From an uncultured Granulosicoccaceae bacterium (lineage in GTDB: Bacteria; Pseudomonadota; Gammaproteobacteria; Granulosicoccales; Granulosicoccaceae): 64,000 nucleotides of DNA. Below are positions 9,465-19,544 of this stretch, piece after piece. The translations under genes were made by a program, and so were the position numbers. Each line of letters opens with the position of its first letter. The first letter of the stretch is position 1. Location of the stretch: contig CALKXD010000147.1 of NCBI GenBank assembly GCA_938003855.1, positions 1 through 64,000 on the forward strand, written 5' to 3'. The notes beneath the pieces are model-generated. The model was not told the DNA's origin. It did not search any database and worked only from the letters and a program-made list of their open reading frames with translations.

Positions 9465-12400
9465 ATGAACGCACTGGACAAACTGGCGGAGCATGGCCTT
9501 TACCGCCCTGACTTCGAACACGACAACTGCGGTTTTGGCCTGATTGCCCAGATCGACGGCACGCCAAGTCACAAGCTGGTCAAAACAGCGATCGACGCAC
9601 TTGGCCGCATGACGCATCGCGGCGCTGTAGCGGCAGATGGAAAATCCGGCGACGGTTGCGGCTTATTACTGCGAAAACCGGCTGGATTTCTACGCGAAAA
9701 AGCCAGCGAGCAAGGTTTCACTGTTGGCCGCAACTTTGCTGTCGGCATGATATTCCTCAGCACTGACTCCCATCAGGCCCAGCGTGCCCGCGCATTGCTG
9801 AACTCTGAAATCACTGATCGGGGTCTAACCGTTGAAGGCTGGCGTGTGGTGCCAACCAACCCGGACGCCTGTGGCACTGAAGCGAAAAAATCACTGCCCC
9901 TGATAGAACAGATATTCGTCACCGCACCGCGGCACATGGATGGCGCCGAGTTTAATCGCAATCTATATGTCGCCCGGCGCAAGGCAGAGCTGGCACTGCG
10001 TTCCCAAGACGCTGATTTTTACGTCTGCTCATTGTCGTGCGATGTCATCCTCTATAAAGGACTGATGATGCCGGATCGCCTGCCGGTATTTTTTGAAGAC
10101 CTCAACGACCCGACACTGGAATCCAGAATCGCCGTCTTCCATCAGCGCTTCTCAACCAATACTCTGCCCGAATGGCGTCTGGCACAACCATTTAGATTCC
10201 TCGCTCACAACGGCGAGATAAACACCATCCGCGGAAATCGCAACTGGGCCAATGCACGGGCCTCTAAATTCCACAGTGAATTGCTTCCGGAATTGAAAGA
10301 ACTATTACCGCTGGTGTCACTGTCCGGTTCTGATTCAATGTCCCTGGACAATATTCTGGAAGTACTGCTGGCAGGCGGCATGGATATTTTTCGGGCAATG
10401 CGATTACTGCTGCCCCCTGCCTGGCACAACATGAATTCAACTGACGCTGACATGCGCGCATGGCTGGAGTATGCGTCAATGCACATGGAACCCTGGGATG
10501 GTCCCGCAGGAGTTGTCCTGACCGATGGTCGCTATGCCTCGTGCGTGCTCGACAGAAACGGATTGCGACCTGCACGCTATGTCATTACTCGCGACAGGCA
10601 AATCACTCTGGCCTCCGAGATCGGTGTGTACGACTACGAACCCGAAGACGTTGTCGCCAAGGGCCGTGTGCAGCCCGGACAAATGTTTGCCGTGGATACC
10701 GAAACCGGCGACATTCTAGAACCCGAAAACATCAATGACCTCCTGAAAACACGCCGTCCATTTGCCCGCTGGCTGCAAAAGCACTCTCATCATCTTCGCT
10801 CGCGACTACGCGACACGCCACCAAGCTCGCCACCACTCGATGAGTCACAGTTACAAACTTACGAAAAAATGTTTGGTGTCACTTACGAGGAACGCGACCA
10901 GGTGCTTCGGGTACTTGCTGAAGATGCCCAGGAAGCGATCGGTTCGATGGGAGACGACACCCCCTTTCCGGTGCTGTCGGGTAACGTTCGATCACTGTAT
11001 GAAAACTTCCGCCAGCAGTTTGCACAAGTGACCAACCCACCGATAGACCCACTGCGGGAATCTATCGTGATGTCACTCGAAACCTGCCTCGGCGTTGAGC
11101 AAAACCTGTTTAAAGAAACAGTAGACCACGCCAGGCGTCTACTGGTCCGCTCTCCGGTGCTATCGCGCGAAAAATTCGAGACGCTTGTGGCAATGAATGA
11201 TGAGCCCGAGTATCGCAGCGTACACATCGATCTAAACTTCGATCCAAAACAAAAAAGCCTCGAACAGGCCATCATTGATATCACCGACCAAGCGCATGCG
11301 GCGGTGGCCCGTGAAACTGTCATCGTCATTCTCAGTGACCGCAACATTACCGCCGATCAGGTGCCTGTGCACGCACTACTGGCGACCGGCGCTGTCCACC
11401 ACAGGCTTATCAACGAAGGCTTGCGCTGCGATGCCAACCTGATTATAGAAACCGGCACCGCACGCGACCCGCATCATATTGCCGTGCTGCTCGGCTATGG
11501 CGCTACCTGCGTCTACCCCTATCTGTCCTACGACACCATTCAGGGCATGATTCGCCGCAACGATATTGGCAGTTCGGACTTGCCAAAACTGGAACAGAAC
11601 TACCGCAAGGGGATCAACAAAGGACTACTGAAAGTTCTGTCAAAGATGGGGATTTCCACCATTGCGAGTTATCGAGGTGCGCAGCTGTTTGAAATTGTCG
11701 GCCTGCACGACTCGGTTGTTGATCGTTGCTTTACAGGCACCACCAGTCGCATCCAGGGCGCCGACTACGATGATCTCTTTGACGATACCTGCAAGCTTGC
11801 AGAGGAAGCATTTAACCCGCGTAAAAAAACCAAACAAGGCGGTTTATTGAAATACATCGAGGGCGGCGAATACCACGCCTATAACCCGGATGTCGTCAAC
11901 AGCCTGCAGCATGCCGTCACCAGTGGCGAATACAGCGACTACCAGCTTTACGCCGACGCGGTCAACAATCGCGGTGCGACCACCTTGCGCGATCTGCTCG
12001 ACCTTAACCCCGCCTCAGCACCGATAGCACTCGATCAGGTAGAGTCGGCAGCCAATATTATAAAACGCTTTGACTCAGCCGGTATGTCACTCGGAGCACT
12101 GTCACCGGAAGCTCATGAGACATTGGCAGAAGCCATGAATGCACTTGGCGCACGCTCCAATTCCGGTGAAGGCGGCGAAGACCCGAAGCGATACGGCACC
12201 AGTAAAACCTCAAAAATAAAGCAGGTCGCCTCCGGGCGCTTCGGTGTGACCCCGCACTACCTGGTGAATGCAGAGGTGATTCAAATAAAGATCGCACAGG
12301 GCGCTAAACCCGGAGAGGGCGGACAACTGCCCGGCCATAAGGTCAACGACATGATCGCCAGTCTGCGCTATTCGATGCCCGGTGTATCCTTGATTTCACC

Positions 12401-13943
12401 ACCACCGCACCATGATATCTACTCTATAGAAGACCTGGCGCAGTTAATATTCGACTTAAAACAGGTCAATCCGAAAGCACTGGTATCGGTAAAGCTGGTC
12501 GCCGAAGCCGGCGTCGGTACTATCGCTGCCGGTGTTGCAAAAGCCTATGCCGATCTGATCACTATTTCGGGTTATGACGGCGGTACCGGTGCATCGCCAC
12601 TGACCAGCGTCAAGTATGCCGGCTCGCCCTGGGAGCTCGGTATGTCGGAAACGCACCAGATATTGCGAGCCAATAATCTGCGGGACAAAGTTCGTGTGCA
12701 AACCGATGGTGGATTAAAAACCGGGCTCGACGTTATAAAAGCCGCACTGCTTGGCGCCGAGAGCTTTGGCTTTGGCACAGGACCAATGATCGCGATGGGC
12801 TGCAAGTTCCTGCGCATTTGCCATCTGAACAATTGCGCAACCGGTGTGGCGACACAGCACAAGGTACTACGCATGCGACACTTTCGCGGCGACGTAGAAA
12901 AGGTAATCAACTACATGGAGTTTGTCGCCGAAGATGTACGGCGACAACTGGCCTTTCTCGGTGCCCGCAGTATTGATGAAATAATCGGTCGCACCGATCT
13001 GCTGATCGCCAACCCGGGTACTACCGCCAAGCATGCAAAAATAGATTTCAGTCGATTGCTGTCTGATGGCGGCGTGCCCCGTGAAGCACCGCGGTTCTGC
13101 ACACAAACACGCAACCGCCCCTACGACAAAGCCGAACTGGCAACGCAGATGGTGGCAGAGTGTCTGCCTTCAATCAAAGCGCAAAGTGGCGGCGACTTTC
13201 ACTACCGTATCGCCAACATTAATCGATCCATCGGCGCTCGACTGTCTGGCGAGATCGCCAAACAGCACGGCAATCTGGGTATGGCCGATAACCCGATCAA
13301 CATCCATTTGACCGGTACCGCCGGTCAGAGCTTTGGTGTATGGAATGCCGGTGGTTTAAACCTCTATCTCGATGGCGACGCCAACGACTATGTCGGCAAA
13401 GGGATGGCCGGTGGCAAAATCGTGATCAAGCCGCCAGCCGGGTCACGCTTCCGGAGCAATGAAACAACCATCCTGGGCAACACCTGCCTGTACGGCGCTA
13501 CCGGGGGTGAACTATACGCTGCAGGCCTGGGTGGTGAGCGTTTCGCGGTGCGCAATTCAGGCGCGACAGCTGTTGTCGAAGGCGTTGGCGATCACGCCTG
13601 TGAGTACATGACCGGAGGCTGCATTGCAGTGCTTGGTGAAACCGGAGTTAACTTCGGCGCCGGCATGACTGGAGGATTCGCGTTTGTGTTCGACCGCAAT
13701 AATTTATTTGTCGATCGCTACAACCACGAACTGATCGACATCCAACGCATCCACCCGGAATCCATGGAGGCTTATCGGCACGTATTGGAGGGGTTACTGG
13801 AAACACACATCGCAGAAACCCGCAGTGAATGGGCACAGGAGATTGTCGACAACTTCTACAGCCTTAGCTCCCGCTTCTGGCTGGTTACCCCGAAAGCCGC
13901 TGAGCTGACGGCTCTGTTGTCTACACTTAAACGAGCGGCCTAG
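9465..13943 (+). CDS. gltB: Glutamate synthase (NADPH) large subunit
   Basis: This 1492-aa subunit of GOGAT transfers the amide of glutamine to 2-oxoglutarate. A 21-residue propeptide precedes the catalytic Cys22 of the class II amidotransferase domain (HDN|CGFG). The central domain, the FMN-binding synthase domain ([27 protein letters not shown]) and the glycine-rich beta-helix C-terminus are all present. The 3Fe-4S cysteines lie in [21 protein letters not shown] lies six bases before the ATG. In most relatives gltD, the small FAD/NADPH subunit needed to feed electrons, follows directly; here the next gene is dnaG and no gltD exists in the window. Confidence 0.95.
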   Translation: MNALDKLAEHGLYRPDFEHDNCGFGLIAQIDGTPSHKLVKTAIDALGRMTHRGAVAADGKSGDGCGLLLRKPAGFLREKASEQGFTVGRNFAVGMIFLSTDSHQAQRARALLNSEITDRGLTVEGWRVVPTNPDACGTEAKKSLPLIEQIFVTAPRHMDGAEFNRNLYVARRKAELALRSQDADFYVCSLSCDVILYKGLMMPDRLPVFFEDLNDPTLESRIAVFHQRFSTNTLPEWRLAQPFRFLAHNGEINTIRGNRNWANARASKFHSELLPELKELLPLVSLSGSDSMSLDNILEVLLAGGMDIFRAMRLLLPPAWHNMNSTDADMRAWLEYASMHMEPWDGPAGVVLTDGRYASCVLDRNGLRPARYVITRDRQITLASEIGVYDYEPEDVVAKGRVQPGQMFAVDTETGDILEPENINDLLKTRRPFARWLQKHSHHLRSRLRDTPPSSPPLDESQLQTYEKMFGVTYEERDQVLRVLAEDAQEAIGSMGDDTPFPVLSGNVRSLYENFRQQFAQVTNPPIDPLRESIVMSLETCLGVEQNLFKETVDHARRLLVRSPVLSREKFETLVAMNDEPEYRSVHIDLNFDPKQKSLEQAIIDITDQAHAAVARETVIVILSDRNITADQVPVHALLATGAVHHRLINEGLRCDANLIIETGTARDPHHIAVLLGYGATCVYPYLSYDTIQGMIRRNDIGSSDLPKLEQNYRKGINKGLLKVLSKMGISTIASYRGAQLFEIVGLHDSVVDRCFTGTTSRIQGADYDDLFDDTCKLAEEAFNPRKKTKQGGLLKYIEGGEYHAYNPDVVNSLQHAVTSGEYSDYQLYADAVNNRGATTLRDLLDLNPASAPIALDQVESAANIIKRFDSAGMSLGALSPEAHETLAEAMNALGARSNSGEGGEDPKRYGTSKTSKIKQVASGRFGVTPHYLVNAEVIQIKIAQGAKPGEGGQLPGHKVNDMIASLRYSMPGVSLISPPPHHDIYSIEDLAQLIFDLKQVNPKALVSVKLVAEAGVGTIAAGVAKAYADLITISGYDGGTGASPLTSVKYAGSPWELGMSETHQILRANNLRDKVRVQTDGGLKTGLDVIKAALLGAESFGFGTGPMIAMGCKFLRICHLNNCATGVATQHKVLRMRHFRGDVEKVINYMEFVAEDVRRQLAFLGARSIDEIIGRTDLLIANPGTTAKHAKIDFSRLLSDGGVPREAPRFCTQTRNRPYDKAELATQMVAECLPSIKAQSGGDFHYRIANINRSIGARLSGEIAKQHGNLGMADNPINIHLTGTAGQSFGVWNAGGLNLYLDGDANDYVGKGMAGGKIVIKPPAGSRFRSNETTILGNTCLYGATGGELYAAGLGGERFAVRNSGATAVVEGVGDHACEYMTGGCIAVLGETGVNFGAGMTGGFAFVFDRNNLFVDRYNHELIDIQRIHPESMEAYRHVLEGLLETHIAETRSEWAQEIVDNFYSLSSRFWLVTPKAAELTALLSTLKRAA

Positions 13944-14058
13944 CTTGGCCGACAGCAAGAACAGGCAGCAACAAGCAAAATGGCGGGCATACCCGCCGTT
14001 GCGCCGCGCTGATAACCGCATGCGCGACAACCCGATTCTGTTCCGGTAACCTGTCGTT

Positions 14059-15813
14059 ATGGCCGGCAGGATTCCACAATCATTTATTGATGACCTCTTA
14101 GCTCGCGTCGACATCGTCGAGGTGATTGACCGCTACGTGCCGCTTAAAAAAATGGGGGCAAACCACAAAGCCTGCTGTCCCTTCCACGGAGAAAAAACGC
14201 CGTCCTTTACGGTCAGTCAGTCCAAGCAGTTCTACCATTGCTTTGGCTGTGGCGTGCACGGCACAGCGATCAGCTTTTTAATGGAATTCGACAATATGCA
14301 TTTTGTCGATGCCGTGGAGTATCTGGCCGACCGTGTCGGTATGACCGTACCACGAGACGCACTGGTACCGATAAGCGCCTCGCAACAGGGCCTATATGAG
14401 GCGCTTAAAAAAAGTGCTGACTACTTCCAGAGCGAGTTACGAGACTCCGGCGAGGCCGTCAGCTACCTGAAAAATCGTGGTATCACCGGTGAAACCGCAT
14501 TGGAATTTCAGCTGGGCTTTGCGCCATCAGCGTGGCACTCGCTTGTCAAAAATATACCAAACGCAGAATCATCGCTACTCACCAGCGGCATGCTGGTGCG
14601 CAACGACAGCGGCAAAACTCACGACCGTTTTCGCAACCGCATTATGTTTCCGATTCGTGATCGCCGCGGCAGAGTTATCGGCTTCGGTGGCCGCGTCATG
14701 GACCAGGGCGAACCAAAGTACCTCAACTCACCTGAGACCCCACTGTTTCAAAAGGGCCGCGAACTCTACGGCCTTTACGAATTGCGCAAAGCAACCCGCA
14801 ATAGCCCGGATCGCATTATTGTGGTGGAGGGGTACATGGATGTCATTGCGCTGGCTCAAGTCGGTATCAAATACGCCGTGGCAACCCTCGGCACCGCTAC
14901 TTCCAGTGAGCAGGTTGAACTGCTGTTTCGGGAATCCGACGAAATTGTATTTTGCTTCGACGGTGATAACGCGGGCCGAAAAGCGGCATGGCGTGCACTG
15001 AACTCGGCATTGGGCTCGTTGAAGTCAGGGCGTGACGCACGCTTTTTGTTTCTACCGGAAGGCAAAGACCCGGACAATGTCGTCGCTGAACATGGCCCGG
15101 AGCATTTTACCAATCTGGTCAGCAGTGAAGCCCTGGAAGCCTCTGCATTTCTATTTCAGGGCCTTCAGTTGCAGGCCGGCAAAGGCAGTGAAACCACCGG
15201 CACCGGGCATAAGGCACGTCTGGCTGAGTTGGCAAAACCGTTGATAAATAAAATACCTGCCGGTGTCTACCGTGATCTGGTCGCCGGGCAACTCGAGCAA
15301 ATCGTCGGGGTAACCGTTTTTACAGATAAACCCGCCAGCACCCCGCCCCGCCCGCCAGTAGCTCAACCCAGAGACAACGACCCGTCGAACCAGCCTTCGC
15401 CTGTACGGCGAGCGTTGACCGCTATATTAAACGACCCGTCTGTGGTGCTGAAGATCGACCCCGAAGAATTCGACTTCTCTGACCAGATTCCGGGGGCTTC
15501 GCTGTTGTTAACTATAATCGCTCTGGTCGAATCCCAACCCGACGTCACCAGCAGCGGGATACTGGAAAACTTCCGTGACCGGCCTGAATGGAACATTCTC
15601 AATAAACTGGCAATGGCAAACCTCGAAGAAACCGCAGAGTCCGGTATTAGAGACCCTCTAAGTATTGCCAGTCACGCGATCCGAAAGCTCAATGAAGAAT
15701 CACTGCGTCGCGAATTAAAAGCAGACGCCAGTGGATTGGCCAAACTGCCGTCTGCGATGAGTGAAGCGGAAAAAGAAGAATTGCGGCGACAAATTAATTC
15801 ACTTAAAAAATAG
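14059..15813 (+). CDS. dnaG: DNA primase
   Basis: This 584-aa primase makes the RNA primers for lagging- and leading-strand synthesis at the replication fork. The N-terminal CHC2 zinc ribbon has C40, H43, C61 and C64 (CCPFHGEKTPSF ... FYHCFGCGVHG). The catalytic core includes FRNRIMFPIRDRRGRVIGFGGR and the TOPRIM motifs VVEGYMDVIAL and FCFDGDNAGRKAA. The C-terminal DnaB-binding domain is present after a Pro-rich linker. Elsewhere in gammaproteobacteria dnaG usually sits between rpsU and rpoD; here it lies between gltB and rsmE. Its stop overlaps the rsmE GTG start. Confidence 0.95.
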   Translation: MAGRIPQSFIDDLLARVDIVEVIDRYVPLKKMGANHKACCPFHGEKTPSFTVSQSKQFYHCFGCGVHGTAISFLMEFDNMHFVDAVEYLADRVGMTVPRDALVPISASQQGLYEALKKSADYFQSELRDSGEAVSYLKNRGITGETALEFQLGFAPSAWHSLVKNIPNAESSLLTSGMLVRNDSGKTHDRFRNRIMFPIRDRRGRVIGFGGRVMDQGEPKYLNSPETPLFQKGRELYGLYELRKATRNSPDRIIVVEGYMDVIALAQVGIKYAVATLGTATSSEQVELLFRESDEIVFCFDGDNAGRKAAWRALNSALGSLKSGRDARFLFLPEGKDPDNVVAEHGPEHFTNLVSSEALEASAFLFQGLQLQAGKGSETTGTGHKARLAELAKPLINKIPAGVYRDLVAGQLEQIVGVTVFTDKPASTPPRPPVAQPRDNDPSNQPSPVRRALTAILNDPSVVLKIDPEEFDFSDQIPGASLLLTIIALVESQPDVTSSGILENFRDRPEWNILNKLAMANLEETAESGIRDPLSIASHAIRKLNEESLRRELKADASGLAKLPSAMSEAEKEELRRQINSLKK

Positions 15814-16541
15814 TGAGAATACCCCGCCTCTACACTGATCAGCGGCTTGCGCCGAACGACCTCATAACGCTCGACCACGATGCGTCAAAATACCTGACCC
15901 GCGTACTGCGCATGCAAACCGGCCACCAGCTAGTGCTGTTCAACGGTGATGGCTACAACTATGGTGCCGTCATCAGCAATGTGGCTAAGGCCACCGCCGT
16001 TACCGTCACCAGCTGCCAGCCCAACCCGTCCGAATCCCCCCTGAAGATTACGCTGGTGCAGTCACTTGGCAAAGGCGCGAAGCTTGATCTGGTCATTCAA
16101 AAAGCCACCGAGCTCGGCGCGCATCGGATCAGCCCGATCTCCAACGAGCGGTCTGTGCGTCGGATACCGCAGGATCGCACATCACGGAAGCTCGACCACT
16201 GGCGAAATATAGCCATCAGCGCCTGCGCACAATGCAATCGCAGCACCATCCCGATTATTGATCCGCTGGCGGACTTCAACGACTGGCTAACAGCGCTCGA
16301 CTCCGACAACGTCTATTTACTGCATCCCGAGGCTACGCACAGCTTTGCCGACATAGAACTCACATCACCCGACTGCACCTTGCTGGTCGGGCCGGAAGGC
16401 GGCTTCAGTGATGAAGAAATCACACAGGCGACAGCCACCGGCATCACGCCTCTGCGCTGTGGCCCGCGCATACTCCGTACAGAAACAGCCGGCTTCGCGG
16501 CAATCTCTATTCTGCAGGCACGCTTTGGTGATCTGCACTAG
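15813..16541 (+). CDS. rsmE: 16S rRNA (uracil-1498-N3)-methyltransferase
   Basis: This 242-aa SPOUT-family enzyme methylates U1498 of 16S rRNA in assembled 30S subunits using S-adenosylmethionine. It has an N-terminal PUA-like domain (MRIPRLYTDQRL..) and the C-terminal trefoil-knot motifs LVQSLGKGAKLDLVIQKATELG, LLVGPEGGFSDEE and CGPRILRTETA. The GTG start overlaps the last base of the dnaG stop, so the two genes are probably translated from one message. Confidence 0.92.
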   Translation: MRIPRLYTDQRLAPNDLITLDHDASKYLTRVLRMQTGHQLVLFNGDGYNYGAVISNVAKATAVTVTSCQPNPSESPLKITLVQSLGKGAKLDLVIQKATELGAHRISPISNERSVRRIPQDRTSRKLDHWRNIAISACAQCNRSTIPIIDPLADFNDWLTALDSDNVYLLHPEATHSFADIELTSPDCTLLVGPEGGFSDEEITQATATGITPLRCGPRILRTETAGFAAISILQARFGDLH

Positions 16542-16990
16542 CGCGGCGTTTTCCAACCCGGACCCACTGGCGGACTGATCTAAAAGCCACCATCACCGTA
16601 CTGCCCATCTTTAACAACACCCCATCCTCTCTCGACAACTGACACATGCAATAGCGCGCGGTCGCTTTCTGTAAACATGGCCCGCTTTTCGCACAAACGG
16701 CCAGCTGTGATCATCTATGCAGCGCTGAAATCAGGCGCGAATCATGCTCACCAGAAACCCAGAAAACGATGGCTGGTAAGTCGTTTGCACATACTGAATG
16801 TTGCAGAAAAGCTTTTGAGCCTCACTACTGATTCCCTAATTAAACGCGATGCGAACCTCAGCATGTTAATTACCCTAAAGTTGTTTCACCACCGGTCGCT
16901 AGCCCCATTTGCATCAAGTGAATGTAAAGCTTGCAATATCGCTTGTAAGTTGCGGATAACAAATAATCTATTTACCGGAGGTAAGTATCA
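16542..16990 (+). other. Intergenic region rsmE to dksA
   Basis: This 449-base region holds no supported gene. An open frame of 106 codons at 16677-16997 overlaps the dksA start, has no ribosome site and an unusual composition, and is discounted. The last 70 bases carry a candidate promoter and the dksA ribosome binding site. Confidence 0.5.
16931..16982 (+). promoter_or_regulatory. Candidate dksA promoter and strong ribosome binding site
   Basis: TTGCAA (16931) and GATAAC (16955) are spaced 18 bases apart and could form a sigma-70 promoter. GGAGGT at 16978-16983 lies eight bases before the dksA ATG and is a near-consensus Shine-Dalgarno site, suggesting high translation. Confidence 0.4.
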
Positions 16991-17398
16991 ATGTTGACGG
17001 AAGAACAGATCCTCGCTGCCCCAGAAGACGACTACATGAATGACGAGCAATTAGCGTTTTTTCGTCAACGTCTTATGGATATGCGTCAGTCTCTTCTGGT
17101 TGCCGATGAAGATTCCACGATCAGCCATCTTGACGTCGAGCGGCCCGCCGATGAATCGGACCGTGCCACCCAGGAAGAGCAGTACTGGATTCAAGTCCAT
17201 ATGAAGGAACGGGAGTCCAATCTGATCCGGGATATAGATAAAGCCATCCATCGCATCCGCATTGGAGAGTACGGCTACTGCGAAGATACCGGCGAGGAAA
17301 TCGGTATTCGCCGCCTGCTCATCAGACCTACATCGAAATACACAGCAGAAGCACAGGCACGTCGCGAACTACAGACTCGGCAGTACGCTGCCGCCTAG
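16991..17398 (+). CDS. dksA: DksA-family RNA polymerase-binding factor, cysteine-poor
   Basis: This 135-aa factor of the DksA/TraR family enters the RNA polymerase secondary channel and works with ppGpp to retune promoters. The N-terminal helices form the coiled coil, whose tip has the DxxDxA pattern at D54-D57-A59. The C-terminal globular domain matches the family (GEYGYCEDTGEEIGIRRLLIRPT). Only one cysteine (C97) remains where classic DksA has four zinc ligands; the second pair is replaced by YTAEAQARRE. Such zinc-finger variants are known in some DksA paralogues, for example DksA2 of Pseudomonas, and in alphaproteobacteria. No second dksA is present here, so whether this is the only copy is unknown. 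Confidence 0.9.
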   Translation: MLTEEQILAAPEDDYMNDEQLAFFRQRLMDMRQSLLVADEDSTISHLDVERPADESDRATQEEQYWIQVHMKERESNLIRDIDKAIHRIRIGEYGYCEDTGEEIGIRRLLIRPTSKYTAEAQARRELQTRQYAAA

Positions 17399-17415
17399 AT
17401 CTGCTTGAAGATGGC

Positions 17416-17450
17416 AACCCGTGGCTTCACGGGTTAGCGCTATTTTATAC
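17416..17450 (+). terminator. Probable dksA terminator
   Basis: AACCCGTG and CACGGGTT form an 8-bp perfect stem around GCTT, followed by a modest T-rich stretch (TATTTTAT). The U tract is broken, so termination may be partial. Confidence 0.6.
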
Positions 17451-17504
17451 TGCATTCCAGATGTGTTATAGACACACGCGCAACCATACAACCACTAAAC
17501 CCTC

Positions 17505-17586
17505 GCCCTTAGAACCCCTGCAGGTAAACACGATAAGCCACGTTTACCGGGTGCCGTTCTGTATGGTGCGATCTAGTGATAAGGGC
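17505..17586. repeat. 82-nt nested inverted-repeat element
   Basis: Several complementary arms nest inside each other: GCCCTTA (17505) with TAAGGGC (17580), AGAAC (17511) with GTTCT (17556), CCC (17516) with GGG (17549), and GGTAAAC (17523) with GTTTACC (17542). Together they would fold into one long imperfect hairpin with bulges. It matches no RNA family I recognise. It could be a structured RNA, a decayed mobile-element end or a recombination site. Confidence 0.5.
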
Positions 17587-17706
17587 TGAAGCACTGTCTG
17601 GTGCGAACACGCATCATGGCGTCAATACTCAACAGTCACCGCCCTGCGCGGTGCGGTAGCGGCAATGCGGGACGCTTGCGGTCAGATCAAATGCTCACCC
17701 GCCGTT

Positions 17707-18633
17707 TCACCGGCAACGACGGAACGGGCCACCGCGATCAAGCTCCCTAGACGTCCAGATCGCACTGAATCCGAGTGTTTTTGCCAGCTTACAGGCCGGT
17801 CGAAAATCCTGCAGCCGCTCCTGATACTCTGTCATGAAAACCGGTTTGTTCGCGTCGATAAAGATGCTGGCCCCGTCACACCAGTTATCGACAAAGCAAT
17901 TTTCGGTGAGCATCCAATCGACGTCGTCCAACACCGCTGGCGCTATCTCTTCGGCATTTTTTAAGCCGAAACCCAAGCCCCGCGCATGTGCCTCGGCAGC
18001 CAGCCATCGAATATAGGCAATACTCTGTTCGGCGGTTATTCCAAAATTAGTTCCAACACTCAGCAGTCGCCCGTTGCGGTCAAAAGTCTCTAGATTAAAC
18101 GCATCAACGTTATCACCTTCCACGGCATCAAAGCCCTTCGCCTGGCAACGATCCAGTCTGGCCAGCATCACCGCTGAGAGCGCGTCGATATCAGCGGTGT
18201 TCAACCACTGCTCATCCGGGTAGCCATCGTAACCCTGACCGATGGACGACCGGGGGAAGTTCACGGCATCGTCGCGAAACCATTCAACGGTCCCCGCACT
18301 CATGTAACAAATCAACCGGACACCACGGGCCTTGAGTTTATCCAGAACCACCTGCGGGGTATCGATGTCGACATTGTAGACCGCAACGTTATGAGAGGTG
18401 TCAACAGCACCCTGCAATTGCCAGTACCATTGCAGGTTCTGCACGGCGGCGGGCTTCCACCAGCGTTGTGGCACTGCCTGGCTATCAAGGGGTTGTTGAG
18501 GCCCCTGCTGGCCCGGATACGCAACAGTTGCCACAAAGCACCACAACAACGCCAGCGTACACGCGCCACCTAAGACGCCGGAGCGCCGCTTGCCCTGAAC
18601 GGCTATGTCAGCGTCCGGCGGTTTTTTGATCAA
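17707..18633 (-). CDS. Exported GH114-like (endo-alpha-1,4-polygalactosaminidase family) protein
   Basis: This protein of about 308 aa resembles the GH114 TIM-barrel glycosidase family. A hydrophobic segment (VLGGACTLALLWCFVATVAYP) near the N-terminus should direct export. The mature part has the family features WYWQLQG, YNVDIDTP, RLICYMSAGTVEWFRDD and AVEGDNVDAFN, with Asp and Glu in the places expected for catalysis, and later GFGLKNAEEI. Its substrate is not predictable; family members degrade galactosamine-containing exopolysaccharide. No ATG fits; a TTG at 18633 is the best start and overlaps the upstream nitrile hydratase accessory gene by 26 bases, so it is probably the last gene of that operon. 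Reading further upstream in frame runs antisense-free into the accessory gene and is unlikely to be translated. Confidence 0.7.
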   Translation of the reverse strand: MIKKPPDADIAVQGKRRSGVLGGACTLALLWCFVATVAYPGQQGPQQPLDSQAVPQRWWKPAAVQNLQWYWQLQGAVDTSHNVAVYNVDIDTPQVVLDKLKARGVRLICYMSAGTVEWFRDDAVNFPRSSIGQGYDGYPDEQWLNTADIDALSAVMLARLDRCQAKGFDAVEGDNVDAFNLETFDRNGRLLSVGTNFGITAEQSIAYIRWLAAEAHARGLGFGLKNAEEIAPAVLDDVDWMLTENCFVDNWCDGASIFIDANKPVFMTEYQERLQDFRPACKLAKTLGFSAIWTSRELDRGGPFRRCR

Positions 18634-18868
18634 CCAGTATTTCCAACGCGGTTTGCCATTGCGTGTAGTAGTCCGAACCGCTGGAAATAGCCGCAGACTT
18701 CTCTTGACTGGCAATGCACTGTGACAAAGTCTCTGCCCATTCATTCCAGGTGAACAAGCCGGACTCATGCAACTGCACCGCCATCGCAAAACTTCTCGCC
18801 TGCCAGGGTTCATCAAACACGGGTTCGCCCTGATCTGTCGGCAAGCCTTTCAGTAGTTCGGTATTCAT
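18608..18868 (-). CDS. Nitrile hydratase accessory protein (P14K-type metallochaperone)
   Basis: This 86-aa protein resembles the N-terminal half of the nitrile hydratase beta subunit (PVFDEPWQARSFAMAVQLHESGLFTWNEWAETL). Such small homologues act as self-subunit-swapping chaperones that load cobalt into the alpha subunit. It overlaps the beta-subunit stop by four bases. Its presence directly after the beta gene is typical of cobalt-type clusters. Confidence 0.85.
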   Translation of the reverse strand: MNTELLKGLPTDQGEPVFDEPWQARSFAMAVQLHESGLFTWNEWAETLSQCIASQEKSAAISSGSDYYTQWQTALEILVDQKTAGR

Positions 18869-19539
18869 GCGATTCCTTCACCGGTTGCCTGACTGATCAG
18901 ATAGGGTTCGAATAAATCGAGGTATACCGCCGATTTACCGTCCGTGTTGTGCTCGCCCCAGAGTTCTGAAGCATCGAAACACACTGTGTAGAGGTGTTCC
19001 GCTACCTTAGCGCCACTGCGACTGTGTTCATCGGCATATATGTGGGCACCGCGATGTGCCACTACCTTACCGGTTCGGCCTTTGACATAACCCGGTACCC
19101 GCGTATGCGTTACCGGATTATCGTGCGTTACCCGCACAACATCGCCGGGCTGGTAAGCAGGCCTCTTTTCTGTGTCTAGCAAAGTGGGCCCACCGGCAGC
19201 CAGTATCGCCGGTAATTTATCTGCGGTGACGGCAGTGAAATCAGCCGCCCGCTCGCTTCGGCCGCTGCAAAGTTCGTCTTCGCTAACTATGCCGCGCTCC
19301 AGCAGTAACAGTTCTAGCCCATGCAGCCAGTGCTCATAATAGCTACTGCTCAGATAGTGGGCAGGGTCCATCTGCTCACGGGCAAACCTCGATTGATCCA
19401 GATTCCACTGCCCCAGCAGGCCACAGGCCAAGGTCAGGCTGAACACCGACGCTTCCCAGTCTTCGGCAAAGTTATCGGTCTGCGAAAAATCGATCGGTGC
19501 AAAACCGTGCTTACCGCCTAAATCATGCGCGCCGTTCAT
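18865..19539 (-). CDS. nthB: Nitrile hydratase beta subunit
   Basis: This 224-aa subunit pairs with alpha to form the cytoplasmic enzyme that hydrates nitriles to amides. The N-terminus MNGAHDLGGKHGFAPI is the family hallmark. The C-terminal SH3-like barrel includes YQPGDVVRVTHDNPVTHTRVPGYVKGRTG and LYTVCFDASELWG. It lies five bases after alpha and overlaps the accessory gene by four bases. Confidence 0.92.
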   Translation of the reverse strand: MNGAHDLGGKHGFAPIDFSQTDNFAEDWEASVFSLTLACGLLGQWNLDQSRFAREQMDPAHYLSSSYYEHWLHGLELLLLERGIVSEDELCSGRSERAADFTAVTADKLPAILAAGGPTLLDTEKRPAYQPGDVVRVTHDNPVTHTRVPGYVKGRTGKVVAHRGAHIYADEHSRSGAKVAEHLYTVCFDASELWGEHNTDGKSAVYLDLFEPYLISQATGEGIA

Positions 19540-19544
19540 CGGAA

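Larger units (their letters stand above)
17399..17706. other. Intergenic region between dksA and the GH114-like gene
   Basis: This gap of 308 bases lies between convergent genes. It holds the dksA terminator hairpin and a second, larger base-paired element at 17505-17586. No open frame with a ribosome site was seen. Confidence 0.5.

Noticed and set aside
16677-16997. Open frame of 106 codons between rsmE and dksA
   Set aside because: It overlaps the dksA start, has no ribosome site and no recognisable domain.
17505-17586. Integron attC site
   Set aside because: Nested arms are suggestive, but the GTTRRRY/RYYYAAC core sites are missing and there is no integrase or cassette array.
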